Notes: generated by a model not told the origin, from the letters alone. Positions 1 through 8,346 are shown, numbered from the stretch's first letter. The stretch is DNA of 64,000 bases from Leeuwenhoekiella marinoflava DSM 3653 (GCF_900129005.1 NZ_FQUN01000003.1:310001-374000), one strand, 5' to 3'. Program-made: numbers and translations.

Positions 1-699
1 ATATTTTAGATAAACTGTTTTTTCATCTTTAATGCCGGCTAGAAGGTTTACCATTTCGGCAAAAAATGGCGGTTGAGATCTGCTCAAATAATACGTTCGG
101 TTTCCGTTAGGGATAAAACCGATGGTATTTATTTGATACGCAAAATTATCAAGGATATTTTCTATCAATTCGATTTCACCGGCTTCTTTCAGCCCTAAAA
201 GAATAAAATAACTATCCCAATAATATACTTCTTGAAAGCGACCTCCCGGAACAATATAAGCATTGGGTAGGGCTATTCTCGAGCCATTTTCTACGGCATC
301 TGCATCCCGTTTTAAATACGACCACAGCGCATTGATATGCTCGCTTGTAGAACGCGTGGTGTCTGATTCAAAATTTGAAGTGGGCGTTTCGGGTAAGGTG
401 AAATGCTCTAAAACAAAAGATTTAAGGTTAAAACCCTCTTTGCCTTTCTGTGCATTATAATTCTTTAAAATCTCTTCTGATGGAATTTTAGGCTCACAGT
501 CTACAAAAGTCTTTCCATCTGGAAAAATACGATTAGTCTGTACAGCCATGAGTAAATCCCCATAGCGATCAATAGGATTGAGGTTTTTATCAGGAAAATT
601 TACAGCCTGATCTGAAGCATCAGTTTGTGATTCATTTTTACAAGAGGAAAGAATAAGTACCAATAAAAAGGGGAGTATTTTAAAATAATTAGTGACCAT
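1..699 (-). CDS. Trehalase (GH37), lipoprotein, 3' end cut by window
   Basis: Only the first 233 codons lie in the window; the gene runs off the left edge. The protein should hydrolyse trehalose to two glucoses. The trehalase signature PGGRFQEVYYWDSY is complete at residues 151-164, and the later RSQPP motif is also present. The N-terminus is a lipoprotein signal peptide with a LILSSC lipobox (Cys20), so the enzyme is probably anchored in the periplasm or on the outer membrane. ATG at 699 is chosen because it starts that signal peptide. An intergenic repeat of the plus-strand family lies immediately upstream (about 705-835). Family assignment is firm; the C-terminal catalytic region cannot be inspected. 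Confidence 0.9.
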   Translation of the reverse strand, partial: MVTNYFKILPFLLVLILSSCKNESQTDASDQAVNFPDKNLNPIDRYGDLLMAVQTNRIFPDGKTFVDCEPKIPSEEILKNYNAQKGKEGFNLKSFVLEHFTLPETPTSNFESDTTRSTSEHINALWSYLKRDADAVENGSRIALPNAYIVPGGRFQEVYYWDSYFILLGLKEAGEIELIENILDNFAYQINTIGFIPNGNRTYYLSRSQPPFFAEMVNLLAGIKDEKTVYLKY

Positions 700-704
700 A
701 ATTT

Positions 705-835
705 TTACTAGATAATCGAGATTTAAACTTGTCTACCGGCAGGTGCTCCGAGGCTTGTCTCGAAGTTAACAGCTGTTTCCTTTTAATCCTTGCGGGCCTG
801 CTTTTGTCATACAGGCTTTCCCAAGGTCGTTTACT
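705..835 (+). repeat. Intergenic hairpin repeat, copy A
   Basis: First copy of a diverged family. It starts with a near-palindrome around ATAATCGAG, followed by CCGAGGCTTG, then GCTGTTTCCTTTTAA, then a stem in which CCTTG and GGCCTG pair with CAGG and CCAAGG. It lies between the azurin terminator and the trehalase start. Related copies lie near 1500, 1608, 4290, 7069, 17136, 21950 and 55165, all in this orientation where orientation can be judged. Confidence 0.75.
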
Positions 836-845
836 TTTTAAAGCT

Positions 846-888
846 AAAACGCCCAAAAATTAATCGCTTTGGATAACTTTTGGGCGTT
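846..888 (-). terminator. Terminator of the azurin-like gene
   Basis: A perfect 11-bp stem (AACGCCCAAAA at 848-858 with TTTTGGGCGTT at 878-888) follows the stop codon of the minus-strand cupredoxin gene. On the minus strand it is followed by a short T run, as expected for a Rho-independent terminator. Confidence 0.8.
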
Positions 889-912
889 AAATTATATTTG
901 AAAAAGCAGTGT

Positions 913-1431
913 TTACTCTACGATAAACTTCCCTTTCATCACGCTATAGTGACCAGGGAAACTACAGATAAAATCATAAGTTCCAGGCTCTGGAGCTTCA
1001 AATTCTATAGTGTCAGATTGACCACCTCCTATCATTTTTGTGTGAACAATTACAGCGTCTGTATCTTCTGGGATATAACCGTTATCACGTGCAGCAGAAG
1101 CTTTAGCTCCAAAAGCAGGAATCTCAGTCCCCATAGTTAAAAGCACAAAGTTGTGCCCCATAACTTCTACAGGTTGTTTCCCGGTGTGGCGTAGCGTAAG
1201 TTTTACTTTTTTACCGGCAGGAACGCGTATTTCATTTTTATCAAACTGCATCATATCTGTGGCAAGAAGAACAACTTCGGTTACATTCTCGTCAGATTTT
1301 TTAGCACTTGAAGACGAAGAAGAACTTGCTCCAATTTTTACAGATTCTTTTTCTTCTTTCTTTTTGTCATCTCCGCAATTCACTAAAATTAAGGAAAGCG
1401 CAAAAAGAAGGGTGATTTTTAAAGTTTTCAT
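913..1431 (-). CDS. Azurin-like type 1 copper lipoprotein
   Basis: A 172-residue cupredoxin, probably a one-electron carrier in the periplasm or on the outer membrane. The signal peptide ends in a lipobox at Cys19 (ILVNC) and is followed by a charged linker and a run of seven serines, a typical flexible tether. The azurin-like copper site is intact: His93 (MGHNFVL), Cys156, His161 and Met165 in CSFPGHYSVMKG. The domain spans about residues 50-172. It is followed by its own terminator and appears monocistronic. The redox partner cannot be told from the neighbours (trehalase, hydrolase). Confidence 0.92.
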   Translation of the reverse strand: MKTLKITLLFALSLILVNCGDDKKKEEKESVKIGASSSSSSSAKKSDENVTEVVLLATDMMQFDKNEIRVPAGKKVKLTLRHTGKQPVEVMGHNFVLLTMGTEIPAFGAKASAARDNGYIPEDTDAVIVHTKMIGGGQSDTIEFEAPEPGTYDFICSFPGHYSVMKGKFIVE

Positions 1432-1499
1432 TAGTATTTATTTAGGTAATCGCTAATATACACAAGATATAAACGCACTGCAAGACTTATCTGTGGCTC

Positions 1500-1595
1500 T
1501 TTTACTCGATAATCGAGATTTAATGCTCTTAGGTTTGTCTCAAAGTTAAAAGCTGTTTCCTTTCGTTGCTTTGTGAGCTTGGCACAAGATGGTTT
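1500..1595 (+). repeat. Intergenic hairpin repeat, copy B1
   Basis: Starts with the perfect palindromic core CTCGATAATCGAG, continues with a diverged version of the GAGGCTTGCCTCGAAG block and the conserved AAAGCTGTTTCCTTT, and ends with a GGTTTACT block. It is directly followed by a second copy of the same family (B2). Confidence 0.7.
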
Positions 1596-1607
1596 ACTTT
1601 TCTATTT

Positions 1608-1712
1608 ATTGGCACCGCCAAAGGGTTTAATACCCCCGAGTCTTGCCGCGAAATTGAAAATTTGTTTCTAACGAATGCCTCGTGGGCTCGCCCCGAGGTA
1701 GTTTACTAAAAA
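1608..1712 (+). repeat. Intergenic hairpin repeat, copy B2, overlapping a CDS end
   Basis: Closely similar to the copy at 55165-55268: shared blocks are CCGCCAAAGGGT, GAAATTGAAAATTT, ACGAATGCCTCG and GGGCT(C/T)GCCCCGAG. It overlaps the last 25 or so codons of the minus-strand hydrolase, which therefore takes its C-terminal tail and stop codon from the repeat. Confidence 0.75.
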
Positions 1713-2661
1713 AATCTAAGGTTCGTTTTTCATTATAACTTACCTCTTTTAAGGTCATAAAGCCTACGTGACCTCCAAAGGCAGGTGTTTCTAAGAAAAG
1801 GTTCTTATTCTGTTCGGCTTCTTTTTTTGGGTAGCATTTTTCATTTAAAAATGAATCGTCAAGCGCATTTATGATTAATGTAGGAATCTTAATGTTAGCT
1901 AAAAACTGCTTGCTGCTACTTTTTTTATAATAGTCTAGAGCGTTCTCAAAACCATTGGCAGGTGCTGTGTACAGCTCATCAAAAAGCAAAAGCGACTTTA
2001 TTTTACGTTTGTTTTCTTTGCTCAGTTCGTTAGGATATACCTTTAATTTTGCATTGTATTTTTTCTTTAGATCTTTAAGAAAAGACCAGCGGTATACCCA
2101 GTTGGTTCGTTGTTGTAATGCTCCTAAAGAATCGTAAAGATCCACTGGAGTAGAGACCGCAACAGCAGCTTGTAATAGGTTAGGTCGATCTCGATTTTCA
2201 CCTAAATATTTTAAAATAATATTGCCACCCAGACTAAATCCGCATAAGTAGATTGCTTTGTATTTATTCTTTGAGACAATATAGTTTATCACATCTGCCA
2301 GATCTTCAGAAGCACCGGAGTGATAAGAGCGCATTTTTGTATTGTCTTCGCCGCTACAACCTCTAAGGTTAATAGAAGCGCAGTCAAAGCCATTTTGGTT
2401 TAAAATACGAGCTGTGCCTTGCATATAAGGTCTTCTGGCGTGACCTTCAAGACCGTGAACGATGATCGTGATTTTAGAGCTCTTTTTTTCGCTTTGCGAA
2501 AAACTAAAGTCTACATCCAGAAAATCTCCATCACTTAGAGTAATGCGTTCTCTGTTGTAATTGACTCCTTTTATGCGTCTTATTTTTGCCGCATAAATGG
2601 TATTAAAATGACCGTTTGTAAATGGAGTTTTAGGTTTGTATGTAGACGAGATCAGTGGCAT
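1627..2661 (-). CDS. YheT-family alpha/beta hydrolase
   Basis: A 344-residue cytoplasmic alpha/beta hydrolase of the YheT group (COG0429), esterases of uncertain natural substrate. The nucleophile elbow GFSLGG puts the catalytic serine at 143; HGLEGH (69-74) forms the oxyanion region; Asp268 or Asp269 and His298 (FGGHVGF) complete the triad. The start overlaps the stop of the upstream bestrophin-like gene (TAATG), so the two are probably translationally coupled. The fold ends near residue 320; the remaining tail is read from an intergenic repeat that also occurs far away in the window, so it is unlikely to be part of the ancestral enzyme. Confidence 0.88.
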   Translation of the reverse strand: MPLISSTYKPKTPFTNGHFNTIYAAKIRRIKGVNYNRERITLSDGDFLDVDFSFSQSEKKSSKITIIVHGLEGHARRPYMQGTARILNQNGFDCASINLRGCSGEDNTKMRSYHSGASEDLADVINYIVSKNKYKAIYLCGFSLGGNIILKYLGENRDRPNLLQAAVAVSTPVDLYDSLGALQQRTNWVYRWSFLKDLKKKYNAKLKVYPNELSKENKRKIKSLLLFDELYTAPANGFENALDYYKKSSSKQFLANIKIPTLIINALDDSFLNEKCYPKKEAEQNKNLFLETPAFGGHVGFMTLKEVSYNEKRTLDFFSKLPRGEPTRHSLETNFQFRGKTRGY

Positions 2662-3683
2662 TAATACAATATTTCTCCTTTTGGTTTTATTCCTTGCGGT
2701 AAGTCTTTTTCGTCAAGCATATCGCGTAGATCAATTTCTATAGTTCGGCAAAGAGCCGTCATAGGTACATCATTAGCTCTTCCTTCAAAAGGGTCTTCAC
2801 TATTGTCTCCAATATATTCCATGGTGGTAAAAATCCACATGATTAGAATCGTAAATGGAATCATTTGCAGGAATAAAAGTGAAATTTGTTGCGATGGATG
2901 TACCGAATCTGTTACATGAATTTCAAAAATATTGAGTAAGCCTAATGGAAGCAAAAGGACGAAAATCCAAGTAAATAGTTTTGAGAAATAACCATATTGT
3001 CTGGGGAACGGTGTGTTTTTAATACGTTCAGACATACCCTGAAAATCATAAAACTTAGCCAGAGCTTCATGAAGTTGCATTTCCTGAAAACCATCTATCA
3101 CTTTATCTTTTCTGAGACGCTGAATGATTAAACTTTGATTTTTTATAAGATGCGTTGCCGGGTTTTCTCGTTTTTTAATTTCTTCATATTCATCCTGCCC
3201 TACAAACTGATACGCTTGATTGCTTTCGATATTTCGTTCTGCGTGACGGTCAAATAAACGTTCTACCAATTTGCCTTCTTGTAATGTCCAAGAACGCGGT
3301 TGGCGCAGTTGAACGCGAAGTGCATTTAACCAGGCGATATGCCTGTAGATCAAATCTCTTTTAATTTCTTTTTCAACTTCTTTGTTTTCAAACTCTATGA
3401 GGCTCAGTACGCGTATTCCCCAGGTGCGACTCCAGTTCACAATCATTCCCCAGATTTTTCTTCCTTCCCAGAAACGATCATAACTCTGACTGTTTTTAAA
3501 ACCCAGATAAAAAGATACAGCAATACCAATTACCGTTAGCGGTTCAAAAGGGATATCTATAAATTCCCAACCCAGATCGTGATATAAGTAAAATAGGATA
3601 AGCGAATAGATGAGAAAAAACACGAGGTTTTTCCAGGTATAGCGTAGAATAAGTTTCCAGCTAATATTTCTTTTGATGAGCAT
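2661..3683 (-). CDS. Bestrophin-like (UPF0187/YneE) channel family protein
   Basis: A 340-residue membrane protein of the bacterial bestrophin family, which includes pentameric anion or cation channels. The N-terminal block with two hydrophobic helices, FYLGFKNSQSYDRFWEGR and the following WGMIVNWSRTWG are the family hallmark. Two more membrane segments lie near residues 235-290 (LLLPLGLLNIF and MIPFTILIMWIF), and the C-terminal GDNSEDPFEGRANDVPM is also characteristic. It is the first gene of a two-gene unit with the YheT-like hydrolase (1-nt overlap). Ion selectivity cannot be read from sequence. A near-consensus -7 box (TATCTTTA, about 3704-3711, minus strand) may drive it. Confidence 0.88.
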   Translation of the reverse strand: MLIKRNISWKLILRYTWKNLVFFLIYSLILFYLYHDLGWEFIDIPFEPLTVIGIAVSFYLGFKNSQSYDRFWEGRKIWGMIVNWSRTWGIRVLSLIEFENKEVEKEIKRDLIYRHIAWLNALRVQLRQPRSWTLQEGKLVERLFDRHAERNIESNQAYQFVGQDEYEEIKKRENPATHLIKNQSLIIQRLRKDKVIDGFQEMQLHEALAKFYDFQGMSERIKNTPFPRQYGYFSKLFTWIFVLLLPLGLLNIFEIHVTDSVHPSQQISLLFLQMIPFTILIMWIFTTMEYIGDNSEDPFEGRANDVPMTALCRTIEIDLRDMLDEKDLPQGIKPKGEILY

Positions 3684-3780
3684 TGTTGCTTTTTTTGTTT
3701 TTAAAGATACTTTGAATGTATAGAATAGTCAGAACTATTAAGGTAAATTTAAAATAGTATGCACGCACAGCACTTTTAGG

Positions 3781-3788
3781 TATCTTTG
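3781..3788 (+). promoter_or_regulatory. Flavobacterial -7 promoter element (TATCTTTG)
   Basis: Exact match to TAnnTTTG, 20 nt upstream of the thioesterase ATG at 3809, giving a leader of about 15 nt. Confidence 0.7.
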
Positions 3789-3808
3789 TTTTTCTAATTA
3801 AGAGGATT

Positions 3809-4285
3809 ATGTATACTAAAGAATTTGAGATACGCTGGAGTGATATAGATGCTAATAGACACCTTGCCAACAGTGCTTATATCAACTTTATGAGCCATAC
3901 CCGAATGGCTTTTTTAATGGAAAACGGTTTTGGACAACAAGAGATGGCAAAACATAATATAGGTCCGGTAGTTTTCTATGAACATATGTATTACTTTAAA
4001 GAAGTCTTTGCCGGGAAGCCTGTGCGTGTTACGCTTCAATTAAAAGGCCTATCAGAAGACGGAATGTATTTTGAATTTGTACATAACTTCTACGATTACA
4101 AAGGGCGCAATTTTGCAAGTTGTGAAATGATGGGAGCTTGGATAGATTTAAAAGAGCGTAAACTCATTGCTTTACCAGAGGAACTGTATGAGAATCTTTC
4201 GTCATTAGATCATACGGATGATTTTAAAATCATCACCAAAGAGGACACGCGTAAATTTGGTAAAAAGCCAAAAGATTTAAGCTAA
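3809..4285 (+). CDS. Acyl-CoA thioesterase, 4HBT hotdog family
   Basis: A 158-residue single hotdog-domain protein of the 4-hydroxybenzoyl-CoA thioesterase type, expected to hydrolyse acyl-CoA thioesters in the cytoplasm. The opening RWSDIDANRHLANSAYINFM carries the conserved Asp and the HxxNxxY pattern that follows it. Length is normal for the family. It has its own promoter (3781-3788) and is divergent from the bestrophin gene. The acyl substrate is unknown. An intergenic repeat starts right after the stop codon. Confidence 0.88.
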   Translation: MYTKEFEIRWSDIDANRHLANSAYINFMSHTRMAFLMENGFGQQEMAKHNIGPVVFYEHMYYFKEVFAGKPVRVTLQLKGLSEDGMYFEFVHNFYDYKGRNFASCEMMGAWIDLKERKLIALPEELYENLSSLDHTDDFKIITKEDTRKFGKKPKDLS

Positions 4286-4289
4286 GCTT

Positions 4290-4412
4290 TTTTTACTCGA
4301 TAATCGAGATTTAAACCTGCCTACCGGCCGGGTGTTCCGAAACGGGTCTCGAAGTCAAAAGATGTTTCCTTTTAATTCCTTGTGGGCTTGTCCAAAGGTG
4401 GCTTATTTCGGG
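4290..4412 (+). repeat. Intergenic hairpin repeat, copy C, overlapping a CDS end
   Basis: Starts with CTCGATAATCGAGATTTAAA, continues with a CTACCGGC block as in copy A, then TCTCGAAGTCAAAAG and TGTTTCCTTTTAATTCCTTG, and ends with GGTGGCTTATTTC. It lies between convergent genes and covers about the last 12 codons of the minus-strand transporter. Confidence 0.75.
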
Positions 4413-5280
4413 TAGAAAGGTAAACCCCGGCAAAAATTAAAAGCGCTGCTCCTGCACGCACCGGCGTCATTTTATCTGCACCTACCAACATTGCAAATAT
4501 CACAGCAATTACCGGTTGCAGGTAAATAAACGCACCTACGGTAGAAGCTATGAGTGTTTTTAACGCGTACAAGTTGAGTAAATAGGTTGAAAAAGTTGTG
4601 CCTACAACCACAAATATCATAATCCATATTGCGCGTAGCGGAAGCTCTAGCCAGTCTACGGCTGTAAATTCTGAAAGCGTAAACGGAAGATTTAAGACCA
4701 CACCCGTAAGAAAAAACCATTTCATTAAAGTGATGGCTGAATATTTTGAGGTTATAGGTTTTACAAGAATTAGGTAGACGGCATACGTTGCTCCATTTAC
4801 AAAGAACAGTAAATTCCCTAATGGAATATTAGGAGCATTGGGTTGTTCTGAAGCCCCAAAAAGTACTAGAACCAGAGCGCCAAGCATTCCAGTAAAAATA
4901 CCAATTGTCTTTATCCAGGTTATTCTTTCCTTTAAAAAAAGCGCCGATAAAATCAATAGAATGACCGGACTCAGCGTAATAATTACCGAACTGTTTATAG
5001 GTGTTGACAGGCTCAATCCTTTAAAGAAGGCGAGCATGTTTACAAACATCCCAAAAACGGCACATCCCAGAAAGCGCCAATAATCGACACGCTCAACTTT
5101 TTCTGATTTTGTAAATAGGCTTATCGTCCAGAATAGAACAGAAGCTCCCACTACCCGCAATAAAATAAAGCCATAAGCACCTATGTAGTCTGGCATCACC
5201 CCTTTAGCAAGTGTGTGATTAATGCCATAAATAGTGCTGGCTCCGGTTGCTGCAGCAAGTGCAAGCACGCGTTTATTCAT
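4372..5280 (-). CDS. EamA/DMT-family transporter
   Basis: A 302-residue inner-membrane protein with about ten helices, built as two EamA repeats, of the drug/metabolite transporter superfamily. Substrate is unknown; relatives export amino acids or metabolites. A start at 5340 would add 20 residues unlike a membrane segment and overlap the preceding ArsC-like gene by 53 nt; ATG at 5280 (MNKRVLALAAATGAS) leaves 7 nt after that gene's stop and begins the first helix, so it is preferred. The last residues (NKPPLDKPTRN) are read from intergenic repeat copy C, in the same frame that the hydrolase uses in copy B2. Confidence 0.87.
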   Translation of the reverse strand: MNKRVLALAAATGASTIYGINHTLAKGVMPDYIGAYGFILLRVVGASVLFWTISLFTKSEKVERVDYWRFLGCAVFGMFVNMLAFFKGLSLSTPINSSVIITLSPVILLILSALFLKERITWIKTIGIFTGMLGALVLVLFGASEQPNAPNIPLGNLLFFVNGATYAVYLILVKPITSKYSAITLMKWFFLTGVVLNLPFTLSEFTAVDWLELPLRAIWIMIFVVVGTTFSTYLLNLYALKTLIASTVGAFIYLQPVIAVIFAMLVGADKMTPVRAGAALLIFAGVYLSTRNKPPLDKPTRN

Positions 5281-5287
5281 AAGCTGT

Positions 5288-5641
5288 TTAAGAATGTATA
5301 GCCTCTTTAGCAGCGGCAACGGTCTTTTTGCTGTTGCCAATAAAGATCTGATCGTTATTCACAATCACCGGTCTTTTTAAAAACGTGTAATGCTCCAGAA
5401 TAAGTTCTGCGAAGTCATCTTCACCAAGATTCTCATTGTTTAAACCACGTTCTCTATACAAACGAGCGCGCTTGTTAAATAAAGCTTCGTAGCTGTCGCT
5501 TAAATTATAGAGTTCGTCAAGTTGTTCTTCAGTGATGGGATCTGTTTTGATATCTTGTTTGATAAACGCAGCTGACAATTCAACCTCATTCATAATTCGT
5601 TTACAAGTATCGCAGGTAGAGAGGTAATATATTTTTTTCAA
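5288..5641 (-). CDS. ArsC/Spx-like (YffB-type) protein
   Basis: A 117-residue thioredoxin-fold protein of the ArsC family. The N-terminus has CDTC (Cys10 and Cys13), like the CX2C of Spx-type members, and the family motif FLKRPVIV is present near residue 89. Members include glutaredoxin-dependent arsenate reductases and the regulator Spx. No other arsenic resistance gene is nearby, so arsenate reduction should not be assumed. It is the first gene of a pair with the EamA transporter 7 nt downstream. Confidence 0.8.
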   Translation of the reverse strand: MKKIYYLSTCDTCKRIMNEVELSAAFIKQDIKTDPITEEQLDELYNLSDSYEALFNKRARLYRERGLNNENLGEDDFAELILEHYTFLKRPVIVNNDQIFIGNSKKTVAAAKEAIHS

Positions 5642-5725
5642 AACAACAGATTTTAAAATTTATAATCACTTAAAAAGCCAAACCGTGTATTACTTTTTAA
5701 AACACAGTTTGCAGGTACAAAGTAA

Positions 5726-5754
5726 TTGCTTTTCATTGTAAAAAGGTATTTTTG
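5726..5754 (+). promoter_or_regulatory. Promoter of the DinB-like gene
   Basis: TATTTTTG at 5747-5754 matches TAnnTTTG, with a -33 TTG at 5726-5728 and an 18-nt spacer. The last three bases are an in-frame TTG that could be mistaken for a start codon. Confidence 0.75.
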
Positions 5755-5769
5755 ATTAAAATTATACAG

Positions 5770-6246
5770 ATGGCATTCACTTTTGACTACGCTTTAAAAA
5801 TCACTTATAAAACTCGAGTAATTTTAAAAAACTACCTCGAGACACTTTCTCTCGAAGATTTAAATAAAATACCAGAGGGGTATAACAACAATATTTTTTG
5901 GAATATAGCGCACCTTGTGGCTACGCAGCAAATATTGGTTTATAAGTTCTCAAATGTACCGGTGTTAGTTTCTGATGAAATTATCGATAAATATCGAAAA
6001 GGTACAAAACCTGAAGCTGATGCTTCTCAAGCAGAAGTAGCTGAAATAAAAGAATTGTTATTCAGTACACTTGATCAGACTGCAACAGATTATGATGCAG
6101 GTCTTTTTAAAACGTATAACACCATCACAACATCAATGGATAGTACACTGAGCAATGTTGAGGAGGCGATCTCTTATAACAATTTTCACGAAGGAATCCA
6201 TTTAGGATCGGTGTTGGCTTTGCGTCACGCTATAGGTTTGGTCTAA
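5770..6246 (+). CDS. DinB-superfamily four-helix protein
   Basis: A 158-residue protein of the DinB/YfiT helical-bundle superfamily, metal-binding proteins often acting as thiol-dependent transferases. Three histidines in typical places (NIAHL near 48, the NNFHEGIH stretch near 141-145) could form the metal site. An in-frame TTG at 5752 is the end of the -7 promoter box and lies upstream of the likely transcription start, so ATG at 5770 (MAFTFDYAL) is taken. The 3' end overlaps the convergent DUF3298 gene by 17 nt. Substrate unknown. Confidence 0.8.
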   Translation: MAFTFDYALKITYKTRVILKNYLETLSLEDLNKIPEGYNNNIFWNIAHLVATQQILVYKFSNVPVLVSDEIIDKYRKGTKPEADASQAEVAEIKELLFSTLDQTATDYDAGLFKTYNTITTSMDSTLSNVEEAISYNNFHEGIHLGSVLALRHAIGLV

Positions 6247-7033
6247 GGTATTTTTGCACTTCAGTAATAGGAAATTCTAAAATAATCTGGCCATCTGCAT
6301 AGGATGCGATCTCATACGGATTGTAAATAAGTATGAGCTTGTCGTCTTTAAAACCTATGTTTTCGGGTAAAGAAAAGCTGTCATTTTCAAAAAAGTACCC
6401 CCTGCTGTTGATGTTTTCATCTTCAGCAATACCTTTTTGATTTCTAAACTGAGTTTCGGCAAACTTTAAAAAACCGGCTTGATCAGAGAATAAAGCTTCT
6501 TTAGAAAGTTGCTCGTGGGTTTCTTTATCAAAATTGATATAGGTCGTGCTGCCATAACCGTGCGCTCCGCCCCAATAGGAGTAATTGTCAAAAATGATGC
6601 TCAATACTTTTTCACTCTCATAGCTTATTTGGGATGTGCTGTTTATGTTATATTCTACGGAAGCTTCGGGAAAATCATTACGATAAGCGCGATAGCTTGT
6701 GATAAAATTGTCTAAAGCCTCATCTAGTGTTTTGATATTCGGGATGTCTTCCGGTGAAATACTGAGTGTATTCACGAGTACTTGCTCTACAGCATTATTA
6801 ATTGTGTCTGAAAAACCACCGTTACCGGAAGCGGTGAGTTTTTCGATTTTTATCACAGGGCAGATACCCTCTTCGCAAGCGTTTAAATTTTCGGGATTAT
6901 AGGTTTTAGTATCAAATACGAGCGGAGTTTCTTTTTTCTCACAACTGATTAGGATAATAAAAATAGTCAGTATTGAAACAAATTTCTTCAAAGCAAATTT
7001 AGTTTTGGTGTTAAACAAAGAATAAAGGTACAA
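6230..7033 (-). CDS. DUF3298/DUF4163 lipoprotein
   Basis: A 267-residue lipoprotein (lipobox ILISC, Cys31) with a DUF4163-like N-terminal region and a C-terminal DUF3298 domain, recognisable by YWGGAHGYGSTTYINFD near residue 160 and by YNPYEIASYADG near the end. These domains occur in cell-envelope proteins and in the extracytoplasmic part of RsiV-type anti-sigma factors, but no sigma factor is adjacent and there is no anti-sigma N-terminus. The start is uncertain: ATG at 7033 gives an unusually long n-region, and TTG at 6991 would give a more ordinary signal peptide. It overlaps the DinB-like gene tail to tail. Confidence 0.78.
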   Translation of the reverse strand: MYLYSLFNTKTKFALKKFVSILTIFIILISCEKKETPLVFDTKTYNPENLNACEEGICPVIKIEKLTASGNGGFSDTINNAVEQVLVNTLSISPEDIPNIKTLDEALDNFITSYRAYRNDFPEASVEYNINSTSQISYESEKVLSIIFDNYSYWGGAHGYGSTTYINFDKETHEQLSKEALFSDQAGFLKFAETQFRNQKGIAEDENINSRGYFFENDSFSLPENIGFKDDKLILIYNPYEIASYADGQIILEFPITEVQKYLRPNL

Positions 7034-7068
7034 GCAATTTTGGGAATAGGTTTCTTGCTTCCTACATT

Positions 7069-7160
7069 TACTTCGATAATCGAGATTAAAAATTTAAAAC
7101 TTGTCCTTTAGATTTAATTTTTTAGATTAAAATCCTGTGGACTTTCCGCAAGGCATCTAT
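7069..7160 (+). repeat. Intergenic hairpin repeat, diverged copy D
   Basis: Contains CGATAATCGAGATT at its left end like the other copies, then an AT-rich diverged body and a CCTGTGGACTTTCCGCAAGG stem-like end. It lies in the divergent gap between the DUF3298 gene and the cystathionine enzyme gene. Membership rests mainly on the left end. Confidence 0.45.
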
Positions 7161-7188
7161 GAATAGCAGCAAATAAAGATTAAGATTT

Positions 7189-8331
7189 ATGAAATTCAAT
7201 ACCAAAACCATTCACGGCGGTCAACACAATACAGACCCTGCATACGGAAGTGTGATGCCTCCTATTTATCAAACATCTACCTATGCACAGTCAACGCCGG
7301 GTGGTCATAAAGGTTTTGAATATTCGCGAAGTGGAAATCCTACGCGTAAAGCGCTTGAGGATGCTTTAGCAAGTTTAGAGAATGGTGAGTTTGGTTTAGC
7401 TTTTGGTTCCGGTCTTGCAGCAATTGATGCAGTTTTAAAGTTATTCAAACCGGGAGATGAAATCATATCTACTAATGATTTGTATGGCGGTTCGTACCGC
7501 TTGTTCACGAAAATTTTTGAAGATTTTGGTCTGAAATTTCATTTTGTAAGCATGCAAGATACTGCTGCAATTGAAGCTTCAATTACCGATAAAACCAAGT
7601 TGATTTGGGTAGAAACGCCTACAAACCCTATGATGAATATCATAGATGTTGAAGCCGTTGCTCAGGTGGCTAAAGCGCACAAAATTTTGCTGGCGGTAGA
7701 TAATACCTTTGCGACGCCTTATTTGCAACAGCCCTTAGATTTAGGTGCAGATTTGGTTATGCACAGTGTTACAAAATATCTGGGCGGTCATAGCGATTTG
7801 GTCATGGGCGGTCTTATTATAAGAGATAAAGACCTTGCAGATAAACTGTATTTTATTCAGAATGCAAGTGGTGCTGTCTGTGGACCGCAAGACAGTTTTT
7901 TAGCGCTTCGCGGAATTAAAACATTGCATGTGCGTATGCAGCGTCATTGTGAAAACGGTAAAGCAGTTGCTGAGTTTTTAAAGAATCATCCTAAGGTGGA
8001 TAAGGTTTATTGGCCGGGTTTTGAAGATCATCCCAATCACGATATTGCTAAAAAACAGATGAAAGATTTTGGTGGAATGGTTTCATTTACGACCAAAAAA
8101 GATTCTCTTGAAGGAGCCATTGAGGTTGTTGAAAAATTAAAAGTATTCACCCTTGCCGAAAGTTTGGGTGGTGTAGAAAGTCTTGCCGGGCATCCTGCTA
8201 GTATGACGCATGCCAGTATTCCAAAAGAAGAGCGCGAAAAAACAGGTATTAAAGATTCGTTGATACGTTTAAGTGTAGGTATAGAAGACGCAGAAGATCT
8301 TTTAGCTGATTTGAAACAAGCTTTAGCTTAA
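7189..8331 (+). CDS. Cystathionine gamma-synthase or gamma-lyase (PLP)
   Basis: A 380-residue Cys/Met-metabolism PLP enzyme. Landmarks are YSRSGNPTR (46-54), DNTFATP (171-177) and the PLP lysine Lys196 in HSVTKYLGGHSD. It makes cystathionine from an activated homoserine plus cysteine, or splits cystathionine; the sequence alone does not separate the two. It is monocistronic, with no other methionine or cysteine gene adjacent. A terminator hairpin overlaps its last codons. Confidence 0.9.
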   Translation: MKFNTKTIHGGQHNTDPAYGSVMPPIYQTSTYAQSTPGGHKGFEYSRSGNPTRKALEDALASLENGEFGLAFGSGLAAIDAVLKLFKPGDEIISTNDLYGGSYRLFTKIFEDFGLKFHFVSMQDTAAIEASITDKTKLIWVETPTNPMMNIIDVEAVAQVAKAHKILLAVDNTFATPYLQQPLDLGADLVMHSVTKYLGGHSDLVMGGLIIRDKDLADKLYFIQNASGAVCGPQDSFLALRGIKTLHVRMQRHCENGKAVAEFLKNHPKVDKVYWPGFEDHPNHDIAKKQMKDFGGMVSFTTKKDSLEGAIEVVEKLKVFTLAESLGGVESLAGHPASMTHASIPKEEREKTGIKDSLIRLSVGIEDAEDLLADLKQALA

Positions 8332-8346
8332 GAAGCTTGTTTTTTT
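8316..8346 (+). terminator. Terminator overlapping the end of the cystathionine gene
   Basis: ACAAGCTT (8316-8323) pairs with AAGCTTGT (8333-8340), followed by a T run. The left arm lies inside the coding sequence and the stop codon lies in the loop region. It sits between convergent genes. Confidence 0.75.

Noticed and set aside
5752-5769. TTG start extending the DinB-like gene upstream
   Set aside because: The TTG is the end of TATTTTTG, a -7 promoter box with a good -33 TTG, so it precedes the transcription start.
6994-7001. TAAATTTG on the minus strand as promoter of the DUF3298 lipoprotein gene
   Set aside because: Transcription from it would begin inside the signal-peptide coding region, so it is probably a chance match.
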